From positions 1-64,000 of the forward strand of contig JASAOO010003532.1 of assembly GCA_030849075.1 (NCBI GenBank): DNA of 64,000 nucleotides, given 5' to 3'. The DNA is from Zelonia costaricensis (lineage: Eukaryota > Euglenozoa > Kinetoplastea > Trypanosomatida > Trypanosomatidae). The notes below the pieces were generated by a model, which saw nothing but the letters and a program-made list of their open reading frames with translations, made no database searches and was not told where the DNA came from. How positions within the stretch are numbered: the stretch's first letter is position 1; every line of letters starts with the position of its first letter. The translations under genes and the position numbers were made by a program. Positions 8,101-16,581 of this stretch are shown piece after piece.

Positions 8101-10688
8101 TGCCGCAGCGCGCCAAGGGGGAGACTCAGCGGGAGCCCCGTGCTGCCCGGCGTCGTGGCGGTGCTGGTAGACGGGCCAGTCCCCTGCGGGGACGGGGACG
8201 GAGCCGACAGCGATGAGCGCGGCGAGAGCGACGGAGGCGCTGCTGATGCAGCTGCGGCTGCAGCGTCAGGCGGCGTGCCGGCGCCAACGCGCCGCTCAGC
8301 GGAGGCGCCGCTCAGCGCCCCAAGTGGCAGCGTTGGCAGGGGGAGCGGGGCCGAAGGAAGCGTGTGCGCCGCGTTGCTCTCGCCCGCCGTGGCCGACGCG
8401 TTGATGTGGGTCGTGGTGCTGGCAGTGGGGACGACGGCGGCGGAGGTGGTCGTCGATGACGGCGTCCATGCGCGGCGCGGTGGGCGGCCGATGCGCGGCG
8501 TCGTAGTGCCGCCGCCAGCGCCGCTGCCGCCAGCAGATGCCGCTGATGCGGTGGCGGCTGTGCCCGTCGCGGCGTGTGTACTTGTGCCGGCCGCGGCCGG
8601 GGCGGCGCGGTGGACATCCAGCGGCTGCGGGCCTTGCAGCCAGCTGGAGAAGTTGAGCGCGGGCACCGACGTCACGGTGCCGTGGCCGCCAAGCGGGGAG
8701 CTGGCGCCGGCGTCGACCGTTCCGGTGCGCCACGGCGGCGGCGGCGGTGGGGGCCGGAACACAGGGAGCGGGTCGTGATGCCAACCCAGCGTGGCGCCCC
8801 CCGTGGCAACTCCTGCGGCACCACCACCAGCACCACCGCCGCTGGAGCCGCCCGGTCCACTCCCTGCAGCCCCCGGCATCGAGTACCGCGCGGAGGTCAG
8901 CGGGCTGACGAGCTCGCCGTAGTGCATCCACCGCGGCGTGCCGAGCCGCACGCCGTTGAGCACGCGGTACACCGCGTTGACGCTGTAGAGCTCCGCAGTG
9001 TTGGAGGAGACGGACGTGACGGGCATCGCGTGCTCACCGCCTCCAAACGGTGAGGCCACACTCGCCCCACGCTTGTCGAAGCGGGGTGCCACCACGGGCG
9101 CGGGGCGCAGCACGGTGAGCAGCTCACGGCGCAGCTCCCGCCACGCCTCCAGGGAGGTGCTGAGGTGGTGCAGGGAGGTGCCCGCCACGCCACTGCCGGT
9201 GCCACTGCGACCGCCTGCGACCCCCGACGCATCCGTGCCCGCCGCCGCCGCTCTCGAGCTGCTGCGTGCGCTCTTGCCGGAGGCCGTTGCGCCGCTGCTG
9301 CTGCCCCCGGCCTGGCGGCCGCTTGGGGCCTCAGGCGAGGTGTACAGGCTGTAGGCCTTGATCATCGCCTCCGTGCGGTCGGCGCTGAGGTTGTAGAAGA
9401 GGCGCCGGTCGAAGTCGGGGTTGTCCAGGAACAACTTCTCCACCGCACGCGCCGTGCAGAGGCCGGCGGCGGCGGTCATGGAGTTGGCCAGCTTGCCCGT
9501 GAGCAGGTGCACGCTGAAGTGAAAGCCGGTGTTGCGCGGCGTTGGCTGCGACGACATCGACCGTGGTGAGGCCTGCGGGTAGCCAGCCGCGCTCGTGTTG
9601 GCGTTGAAGACACTGACAGGGGTGCTGCGCGGCGTGGGACGGTTGCTCGTCGACCCGTTCGTGCGCGGCGTGGCGGACGGGGAGTACCACCCGCCCGCGC
9701 CCGCGCCGACCCCCGCGCCGGCCAAGCCGCTCGTCAGACTCGGCCGCGTCATATCCGTGGAGAACGGGGTGGTCAAGCCGCGTGGGCTGAAGAGGTGCAC
9801 CATGTCGCGCGGCCACTCCTGGTTGGCGCTGCCGCTGACGCCCGCGCTGCCCCCGGCCAGCCCACCGGCGCCCGCCGAGGCCGCTGCCGTGTTGATCGAT
9901 GTCGTCGCCGGCGTCGTGCCGTTCGACGACGACGTCGTGTTGAGGTTCACGCGCTGCACAATGACCAGGACGTACACCTCCGACGGCTTCACCTCGGTGG
10001 CGCGGCTGAGGTCGACGGGCTGCACCGACACCTCGCGGAAGATCCACGAGCGCGGCGAAAGGCTTGCTTCGCCGGACGCGGGCCCCGACGCCGCCGCCAG
10101 CGTGGGGCCGCGGCTGGCAGCGCGGCGCCGCTCTTGACGGGATGCGGCGGCGGTGGCGCCGGACGAGGACAAAGTCGTCGCGCCGGTCGCCGCGCCCTCG
10201 CTGCCCGCCGCGTCGCTGGCATCGGCCGCCCTGTCCAGGGCGTCGCTGCTGCCGTCTTCGCGCTGCGTCCCCGGCCGCCGATCACGTGAGCGCTGCGAGG
10301 AGAGCGGGCCCGCGTCGCCGGCCGGCTTGCGCCCGTGGCTGCCGAGTACCTTGGTGGCGCTGCGACTGCGCCCCGACCGCGTCGCTGGGGCGTTTGACAC
10401 GGGGGCCTGGCTGGAGGAGCGCTGCTGATGGCGCGTCCCGGTTCGGTCAAGCACGCAGCGCAGGGCGTGGAGGGATGTGTCGTAGTCGATGTAGAGGCGC
10501 TCCAGTTCCGCCTTTAGCGCCTCCTTCCGGTGTGGACTGCTGCTGGCGTTGTTGCTCGTTGTGGAGGTGGTCGTGCCGTGCTGCTGCAGCTCGGCCGGCA
10601 GCGAGTCCAGGAGCGGCGGGGCACGTGCAAGAGATTCGAGCTCCTCCAGCGAGAAGGCCGTCTGACTCGTCGACACGCGGTTGCCCAT
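5178..10688 (-). CDS. dual-specificity phosphatase with gelsolin-like repeats and N-myristoylation signal
   Basis: The protein has 1836 residues. It begins MGNRVS, with Gly2 and Ser6, a good N-myristoylation signal, so membrane anchoring is likely. A dual-specificity phosphatase domain lies at about 969-1110: the active site VHCQQGVSRS puts the nucleophile at Cys1058, with Arg in place, and Asp1026 sits 32 residues before it, the spacing expected of the general acid. Two gelsolin-like segments flank it. One, about 220-445, is split by a low-complexity insert (YVLVIVQRV, then SVHLLTGK followed by an Ala/Thr-rich helix). The other, 1688-1836, ends with an EPKEFF motif. Plant MKP1 also combines these domains, though in a much shorter protein. 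The remaining ~1000 residues are disordered Ser/Ala/Gly/Pro sequence. A strong acceptor 18 nt upstream fixes the start and excludes a longer in-frame extension to 11075. Confidence 0.85.
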   Translation of the reverse strand: MGNRVSTSQTAFSLEELESLARAPPLLDSLPAELQQHGTTTSTTSNNASSSPHRKEALKAELERLYIDYDTSLHALRCVLDRTGTRHQQRSSSQAPVSNAPATRSGRSRSATKVLGSHGRKPAGDAGPLSSQRSRDRRPGTQREDGSSDALDRAADASDAAGSEGAATGATTLSSSGATAAASRQERRRAASRGPTLAAASGPASGEASLSPRSWIFREVSVQPVDLSRATEVKPSEVYVLVIVQRVNLNTTSSSNGTTPATTSINTAAASAGAGGLAGGSAGVSGSANQEWPRDMVHLFSPRGLTTPFSTDMTRPSLTSGLAGAGVGAGAGGWYSPSATPRTNGSTSNRPTPRSTPVSVFNANTSAAGYPQASPRSMSSQPTPRNTGFHFSVHLLTGKLANSMTAAAGLCTARAVEKLFLDNPDFDRRLFYNLSADRTEAMIKAYSLYTSPEAPSGRQAGGSSSGATASGKSARSSSRAAAAGTDASGVAGGRSGTGSGVAGTSLHHLSTSLEAWRELRRELLTVLRPAPVVAPRFDKRGASVASPFGGGEHAMPVTSVSSNTAELYSVNAVYRVLNGVRLGTPRWMHYGELVSPLTSARYSMPGAAGSGPGGSSGGGAGGGAAGVATGGATLGWHHDPLPVFRPPPPPPPWRTGTVDAGASSPLGGHGTVTSVPALNFSSWLQGPQPLDVHRAAPAAAGTSTHAATGTAATASAASAGGSGAGGGTTTPRIGRPPRRAWTPSSTTTSAAVVPTASTTTHINASATAGESNAAHTLPSAPLPLPTLPLGALSGASAERRVGAGTPPDAAAAAASAAPPSLSPRSSLSAPSPSPQGTGPSTSTATTPGSTGLPLSLPLGALRQQMTAGSSGVAAGASAGTSERASAGRPALTALPIPMLPSVSHQQHHHGHQRVYSQAAESEAASTDELDKVPGDRGGDGSSHVTTDDADEFNEVHTQQERAQRLKAAQPDVTEVLPYLFVGGEDAARDRAQLLRKGVTHVVNTVYGCLDNFHPDLFRYCTLSLSDAADEPIFSLFALVNAFIEEAVERHHGRVFVHCQQGVSRSCTFIMAYVMWKQGLCYDRAYELVRARRNVCSPNLGFFMNLRLWEAQLSTPLLNAVYAFAPYTASAPLPLSYQLVAYFDSATSSTAAVTTTTSTSSSTVAGAAEADVAAPALLTDSAGSPASAPASTTATASPAPLSSGATPPAEKEAHLQLRSDVLPGAVNMTRSSGSGSGTASAAETLSLDPRLAYLFLFAPTGHISTSTANASTAASNNSNLNKCGSAEGGVITGCVVVGPKCLNVAYTTQALATCHKFLRFSFYHGAPAASCTDAGRVLHFNPLRPVRLLLPPSPRVSPASLAAARYTAMPSHATTATAPVAAVSPEEAQRQLAAHLGSRAAARVAVTPQRQWDVFFAPAVRLGAALTQHIADEARLEATEATRRHARTAALKELLDLAATARSGPTSSGSRPASRSGPGAGPVPQLPSPLPPTHSYHPSSRASSPSFRTGRHTPRTPRHATPTSRGGGGASSTAAAVPGTTFSVSGNGGGTSLPLPPHAASAAPAAGVGDGPAAAEARAHPMVHPQRLLLQPITPLATAAGPASLSLSSASLSAAAAATTVEAPAAASGGGAARRGGGAAAVLPTLPLRFTTQPQPPHHHHRAGGHSGAEGGGGSTASRRANTATASPVTVSLAAGESFAYAFPFTADAKVVITDLDDLDGGQCYALGFQERTGTSVYLWRGTQAAEETADVVRAFALNMLCETDGSVDLAGEAALTADAAVAALESREWCTAFIHLPELAARGGGGGAAAAAQAIMRVRVLYVDEGEEPKEFFTLL

Positions 10689-10706
10689 CTTCGCGGAGCA
10701 GCCACG

Positions 10707-10754
10707 CTGCGTGAGACGAGCGGGAGAAAAAAAAAGAAGGAAAGCCAAGAGAAG
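10707..10754 (-). promoter_or_regulatory. polypyrimidine tract and trans-splice acceptor for the phosphatase gene
   Basis: On the minus strand 10754 to 10711 is almost pure C/T, including a run of nine T. It is followed by an AG at 10708-10707. The leader left before the ATG is only about 18 nt. This is the clearest acceptor in the window and decides the start of the phosphatase. Confidence 0.75.
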
Positions 10755-12192
10755 CGCGGCAACCACAAAACAACAGCGCAGCGGGGTCGCACAGATCAGC
10801 GCCGCGTACCCCCGGTGCAGGTGTCGGTGCAGCCAGATACAACAGTGCCGACACACACACACACGCATACACCGCACGGGCTGCACAAAGCAGCTGCGAG
10901 AACGCAGCTGGAAGGAGCAGTGAGGGCAGCAATGGAAGGAGGAGAGGAAAGATGAGAAGACAACGAGTGAGAAGTGCGCGGGAGTGATGCCCTGTCGCGC
11001 GTTTCCTTCACTTTTTTTTTGTTTGCGGCAAGTAGCAAGCGGAACGCAAGAGGGGGACGAGGAGACGCACGCCACGCGGCGCCAAGAAGTTCACCAGCGC
11101 ACGCCCCGCACAGGCGCCGCAAGAAGAAAAGCAGGCGTCGAGGTGCACAATGACGAAGGCACGACCGCAGACGGGGGGAGCGTGAGGCGAGAAGGAATGC
11201 CCGGAGAGGCAAGGGGCAAAAAGGAGAAAGGACGACGCGCGAGTGCGAGGGTCCACCAAGTCGCGGAGCTGATCACCGTCAGCCTGCTCTGTGTGTGTGT
11301 GTGTGGGGGGGGGGGGGGTATCGAGGCGGAGGGGGGTTGGCGTGTCTATGGAGAAGGAAGAGAATACTGCAGTGGAAGGGCGCGAGCGCGGCGGCGAACG
11401 CGAGCAACACGCCAACACCCGAGGGCAGCAACGCCGCAGACGAAGGAAAACGGCTTTGATTGCCCCGATGCAGACTCCAGACAAGGGGGGGGCGGTGGGA
11501 GAGGCGACAAGACGGGAACGTCGATTGGGCAGGAGACGATGACGCACACGGCCGAGCAAAGGACGAAAGGAAAAGAAGGCGCCGCTGAGCAGAAGCCACA
11601 ATGACGGTGTTGCAGCAGGGCAGCGGAGGCGGGTGCTGAAGGGACGGCAGATGTATGCGTGTATTCGCACTTGGCAGTGAGTCGGGGAGGGAGGGGAGGG
11701 GGGGGGGCTCGGGCAGTTCCTGGCGACGACGGCACGCGAAAAGGCCACGGGGAAACAAAGCAAGCGAGCGAGCCAACGCTTTCGGTGAGGAGTGCACCAG
11801 TCCGGTGTGTTTGTGTTTGTTTTTGTGTTTGAGGGGATGGGGGCGCGAGGTGAATGACGAGGGAGAGGGAGGGGGGAGGGAGAGAGCGTTGTGAACGCAC
11901 GGTGTTCAACCAACTCGCTGAAGCGTGCCGGCGGGGATGGGGGGGAGGAGGGGGCACAGCGAGGGAAAGAAGTAAGGAAGTGGTGTGCGGAGTGCTGCAC
12001 AAGTCTGTGTGTGTGTGTGTGTATGTGTGTGTGGCGTGCTGTGGGAGCGAGAAGTAGGAATGAGAAGGGAGCGGGAGGGGTGGAACAGGGGGAAAACAAG
12101 AAACGAAGAAGAGGCGCAAAACGCAGGCGTATCTAGGAGCAGAGGTGAAAGGAAGACAAGCTACAAGTGCGCGTGCTTCTCGCTGCTGCTAT

Positions 12193-12196
12193 TGTG

Positions 12197-12241
<45 letters not shown>

Positions 12242-12249
12242 AAGAGAGC
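12193..12249. repeat. (GT)n followed by (GA)n microsatellite
   Basis: About 20 GT units with one CG interruption run directly into GA repeats. Confidence 0.9.
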
Positions 12250-13044
12250 GATGCAGGAGAGTTTCAGGGCCGTGTACGGATCAACGGAAGAGGGGGCGGA
12301 GACAGTGAGTTCTCAGCGGACGGCTGGGAACAGCGCCGGTGCCGCTCTGGGAAAGGAGGGGAAAACGTAGAGATCGGAGCAGTTCTCGTGTGTCTGCGAG
12401 TCGCGACGGCCGACAGCTCACCTTGAAGACCCCCCCCCCCCTCACGCGCTTCGCGCCCGATCTTATCCCTGACTTGCAGCACGACAAGCGGCCACAGTGC
12501 CTCGTTCCCGTACGCCGGCAGCCGTGCTGGAGGGCAGAACAGCAGAAGCAAACACCCCCACCCACCGTCCTTGCTCGGCAAGACCCGTGCAGTGAGAAGG
12601 TGTGCTGTGGGCGGCTTCCCTCTCTAGCCCTCCCTCTCTCTCTTTTGAGAGAGAGAGAGTCTCCTCGCAGGCGAGCACGTGCTGATGCTGCTTCTGCTGC
12701 TTCCTTTTCTTGTGTGTTACTTCAAGGATCGACTTCACCTACGCGCCTCTTCGCCGTTTCCTAAGGCGGAGCGTGCGGATACTCCACATGATGTACAGAC
12801 GGGGAAGAAAAAAAAACTCACAGAGTAGAAAGAGGGCGCGCAAGAGCGCGCGCGCGAAGGAAAGAGACAGAGAGGGCTATAGTGCATCGTAGATGGAAGA
12901 GATGGGGGAGCAACACACACATACACACATACACACACGGAGCGAGGCGACACCTCGTGTGGATGCCCTTGAGGGGGAGGCAGAGAGCGAGCGAGAGAGT
13001 GAGGGAGGTAGCTTGACATGGCGCCAGCAGATACAGAGAAAGGT

Positions 13045-13045
<1 letters not shown>

Positions 13046-13076
<31 letters not shown>
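13046..13076. repeat. (CA)n microsatellite
   Basis: An uninterrupted CA run about 500 nt beyond the stop codon of the PFR/SH3 gene. Confidence 0.9.
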
Positions 13077-13077
<1 letters not shown>

Positions 13078-13576
13078 ACGTCCGTCAAGCACGTAAACAC
13101 AAAAGCAGAAAAGGGTGGCGAAGCGGGGCCGTGTAGTCCCACGCCCCCCCCGCCCGCCTCTGCATGCGCCTACCCGAGTCAGTCAACGGGCGCAGGCACG
13201 CACACAACAGAAGCACAAGAACGAGAAAGCGCGCGCGCGCCATTCCGAAGACGTCAAAAAAAAAGTCCGGCGACGAGTGACAAGCGACTCGGCCCGCCAT
13301 CGCGCACGGTCCAGCATACCTTCACACACATAGGCAAGCATACACACACACACACACACACACCTCAAAATCCTTCTTGTCGTCGTGGTCGTGGCGGTGG
13401 TGTTCACAGTGAACATACGCTGAAGTACACTCACCAACACACACACACACATACACACGGGCACTGCCGGACAAGTCGGCCGCGACGACCTCGAGCGAGC
13501 CGCGCCACATCCGTGTGTGTGCGCGCCCTCTTCCCGCCACGTTGACGTCGCTTCATATCCCTCCTCATACCGCCGT

Positions 13577-15943
13577 TCACCGCGTCGCCGGGGCCTCCCG
13601 AACGGGCTCCACGTAGTTGATCGGGAACAGCCCCGTGCGCTGGTTGCACACGCCCCTAAACCAGCCTTCCTCCGGCGCGCGGCTAATGCAGATGATCTGC
13701 TGACCCGCCTCGAAGGTGAGCTCGTCAGGGGCGCGGGCGCGGTAGTTGAACATCGCCTGGAACGTCGCCCCCTCCATGTGCGTCGGCGGCGGGGCGGCCG
13801 GTGCCGCGGCAGAGCCGGCGCTGGCCGCTGCCGCCGCGTTGATCACCACAACCGCACCGCTGCCCTCCGTCGCGCCACCACCCGAGGCCGTGAGATCGGA
13901 CGTGGGGAGCCGCGCAGCGTGCAGTCCAGTTGCCGGCGACGCAGACACACCCGGCGTTGTTGCCATCGCCGTCGCCGGCGTGGCGCCCTTGCCGACGCGC
14001 GCACTGTCCTGCTGCACCATCGCGTACACCCGCTCCACGAAGCTAGACGGCGCTGCCTTGCTCGACGCGGAACCCGTGACAGTCGACTTGATGCCCGCCG
14101 CGCCGACCGACGTGAAGGCCGACCCATGCGCGGTGGCGGGCGGTGTGGTGGTCGTTCCACCGTGCCCGGCGCTGCGCAGGAGCTGCTGCTGCCGGTGCTG
14201 GACGCGCGTGGCAAGCTTCTGGGTGTCGAGCTCGCCGCGCAGCTCATCAATAGCGGCCGCCTCGCGCAGCACCGCAGCCGTGCCGTCGGTCTCGGGGTTG
14301 ATGAGGGTGCGGTAGTCCAGGATGGTGCTCCACCGGCTGAGGTTCATCTTCTCTACAATGACGCGCGGGTGGACGTAGGCGATGCCAGAGAAGTCGAGCG
14401 ACCGCAGCGTCGGCGTCACAGCCCGCTCGGCGCGCTCGAGCTTGTGGCGGATGTGCATCACCTCCTGTGCGACCTCATGCCGCTGCAAGGACAGACGCTG
14501 GTTCGCCTCCGCGTAGTCCTTCGCGCGGGGGTCGAGCGTGTCGGCGAACAGCTCGCGGTGCATGTCGTTGGCGCGCGTCTCCTCGTCCATCTGCTCGAGC
14601 CGGCGCTCCTTGCGGTAGAGGTAGCGGCTCGCGGCGATGTAGTAGTCCGAGAAGCGCTTGAAGTGGTGCTGCTGCACGAGGCGCAGCATCTCGCCCAGCG
14701 CGTTCTGCTGCTTGTCGTACTTGGCGGCAATGTTGTCGCAGCCGTCGAGCACGAAGTCGTTCAGCGCCGCCGCGACATCGCGTGCCGCAGCCGCGTTGTC
14801 AATGGTATCCTGCAGCTTCTGCGCGTGCTCCGTCGCGGCCTGCAGGAAGCTCTCATGCCCGCTGCGCCGCCCCGCCTCGCGCTCCTCCATCTGCAGCCGG
14901 CGCTCCACCTCCTTGCGGCGCTGCTGGGCGAGCGTCGTCAGCTCGCTCGAGCACGTCTGCAGCTCCTGGAAGATGGCGAAGATGCGGTTCCACACACTCT
15001 GCTGCTTCTCCTTGTTCTGCTGCAGGAAGTCGTCGCTCTCGGTGCGGTCCGCCTCGTACCGCTTCCGCTGCTGCGCGTCGTCGGCGTTGTAGTTCGCCAT
15101 CTGCTCACGGATCTTGAGCATGTCCTCCTCGCAGGCCTCGATCTGCCGGTGCTTCGACTCGATGACAGCGGTGATGTCGCGGTCGGCCATCCGGAAGACC
15201 GCCCAGCGGCGCCGGCGGTCGCTGTTGCGGGACTCGGAGTAGTAGTTCGAGATGACGGGGTACTGGTCCGTGATCAAGCGCAGGATGTGCTCGAAGACGT
15301 CCAGCTGGCGCTTCGAGATGTCCTCGGCGAGCCCCATCTCGCCGTTCGCGATGCTCGCCTCCAGCAGCTGCTCGCACTGATCAATGTCGGGCGACAGCTC
15401 CTCGATCGTGTTTTGGAATGCCGTGAGGTCACCGAAGACGCCGCGGGCGTTGCCGTCGTCGATGAGCTTCGTCTGAAGGGCATTCGTGATGAAGACGAGA
15501 TCGCGCGGCTCGAACACGACCGACTTCAGCTCCGCCTCACACTCCTCGATGAAGCGGCGCTGCTTCGGCGTGATGAAGGAGTGGGACTTGGTTTGCTGCA
15601 GCGTCGAGACCAGCTGGATCACCGCTGGCAGCTCTGCATGCTCATCGCCGTCGAGCTCCTTCCCGCGCCGCACGAGGCGCCGCTCCGCCATGTGCAGGTT
15701 GCAGTGCTCGATCACCGCCTTGCTGTTCCAGAAGGCGCCCTTCGCCACCGTGACGTGCTGCTGCAGCTCCGACAGCTGCTGCTCGCACCGCTCATACTGG
15801 AAGTCAAGCTGCGAGATGCTCTGGTCCAGCCAGGACTGGAAGGTGCGCAGGAACTGTTCGCTGCACACGATCGCCTGCAGTTTCGACTCCTCATCGAGGT
15901 ATATGCGCTTGTTGCGCTCGAACAGAGATAGTGTTGCCGTCAT
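13577..15943 (-). CDS. paraflagellar-rod-domain protein with C-terminal SH3 domain
   Basis: The protein has 788 residues. The central part (about 245-480) is a helical, charged region resembling the paraflagellar rod family domain, including VWNRI at 317-321 and an EVERR-type stretch near 345-350. The paraflagellar rod is the lattice beside the axoneme in kinetoplastid flagella. Residues 560-720 are a Ser/Ala/Thr/Pro-rich linker. The last ~66 residues form an SH3 domain: the ALYDY-equivalent is AMFNYRA, followed by the conserved Trp in EEGWFRG and the NYV end motif. That suggests docking to a proline-rich partner. The ATG at 15943 is preceded by a run of A on the coding strand. The rod-domain call rests on recognition of pattern rather than a profile search; the SH3 call is firmer. 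Confidence 0.85.
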   Translation of the reverse strand: MTATLSLFERNKRIYLDEESKLQAIVCSEQFLRTFQSWLDQSISQLDFQYERCEQQLSELQQHVTVAKGAFWNSKAVIEHCNLHMAERRLVRRGKELDGDEHAELPAVIQLVSTLQQTKSHSFITPKQRRFIEECEAELKSVVFEPRDLVFITNALQTKLIDDGNARGVFGDLTAFQNTIEELSPDIDQCEQLLEASIANGEMGLAEDISKRQLDVFEHILRLITDQYPVISNYYSESRNSDRRRRWAVFRMADRDITAVIESKHRQIEACEEDMLKIREQMANYNADDAQQRKRYEADRTESDDFLQQNKEKQQSVWNRIFAIFQELQTCSSELTTLAQQRRKEVERRLQMEEREAGRRSGHESFLQAATEHAQKLQDTIDNAAAARDVAAALNDFVLDGCDNIAAKYDKQQNALGEMLRLVQQHHFKRFSDYYIAASRYLYRKERRLEQMDEETRANDMHRELFADTLDPRAKDYAEANQRLSLQRHEVAQEVMHIRHKLERAERAVTPTLRSLDFSGIAYVHPRVIVEKMNLSRWSTILDYRTLINPETDGTAAVLREAAAIDELRGELDTQKLATRVQHRQQQLLRSAGHGGTTTTPPATAHGSAFTSVGAAGIKSTVTGSASSKAAPSSFVERVYAMVQQDSARVGKGATPATAMATTPGVSASPATGLHAARLPTSDLTASGGGATEGSGAVVVINAAAAASAGSAAAPAAPPPTHMEGATFQAMFNYRARAPDELTFEAGQQIICISRAPEEGWFRGVCNQRTGLFPINYVEPVREAPATR

Positions 15944-16581
15944 TTTTTTTTTTCTTGCTGACTCAGCGAGACAGAGGGTGTGTGTGTGTGTGGTGTCGGT
16001 ACGCGTGCAGACTGCGGAGGTACCATCGAGTGTTCGTTCACGAGAAGGCCACGGAGTTGAGAAACCGTTTGCATGTCGGCACGAGAGGAGAAGGGAGGAG
16101 AGGGTAGGGAGGGGTGGAGATGCGCTTGAGCAGGCGACGGGCGCCGAGGTTGAGGATAGATGATGGACCGCGTGAGGACGCGGCGGCGGCGTCCATCACG
16201 AGTCGTGCGCTTCGCTGTTCGTGATATCGTTCATGCCTCTCTTCAGTTGTGCGTTCTAGAGAATGTGGAATCGACGAGGGTTGTGCCGACGTGCTGCGTG
16301 CCAGATGCACACGCCCCCCCCCCCACAGACACCGACTGTCACACGCACCGCGGTCGGCGAGGGAGAGCGAGGAGGTTGACAGCGCACCAACACGCTCACG
16401 AAGAGAAAATAAAAAGGAAAAGAGGAGAAGCGAAGCGCCGTGTGAGATGCGCCCCGCCGTCTACAAAACTCCAAAAACCGCCGTAGAGAACCGTCGCAGC
16501 TGCAGCGCTGCGCCTTCTCCTGACTTTCCTCCACCCTCTCCCCACCCCTCTCTCCCCCAAACCTCCGCTCCGTGGGGGCGC
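15944..16581. other. spacer between the PFR/SH3 gene and the disordered protein gene
   Basis: It holds a short GT run near 15980, a C12 run near 16315, and an otherwise mixed sequence. Possible acceptor AGs for the PFR/SH3 gene lie within 40 nt of its ATG, but no strong polypyrimidine tract is seen. No gene is seen. Confidence 0.55.

Larger units (their letters stand above)
10689..13576. other. long spacer between the phosphatase and PFR/SH3 genes
   Basis: This 2.9 kb is the longest spacer in the window. It holds the phosphatase 5' leader, a G14 run near 11306, purine-rich plus-strand sequence, a GT/GA tract at 12193-12249, and several CA tracts between 12910 and 13460. Long ORFs on both strands translate only His/Thr, Cys/Val or Arg-rich low-complexity sequence. 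I see no gene. Confidence 0.6.

Noticed and set aside
10689..11075. In-frame 129-residue N-terminal extension of the phosphatase with a hydrophobic stretch
   Set aside because: The strong splice acceptor at 10707-10708 lies between it and the MGNRVS start, so it is outside the mRNA. The apparent signal-anchor comes from the polypyrimidine tract.
11008..12099. 363-codon minus-strand frame in the 10.7-13.6 kb spacer
   Set aside because: The translation is Pro/Ser/His/Thr-rich and includes runs from (CA)n repeats. It overlaps the sequence upstream of the phosphatase acceptor and shows no ordered region.
13517..15931. 804-codon open frame on the plus strand opposite the PFR/SH3 gene
   Set aside because: It is the mirror of a well-supported gene, arising from GC-rich third codon positions. 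The translation is Leu/Arg/Val-rich with no domain, and every supported gene runs the other way.
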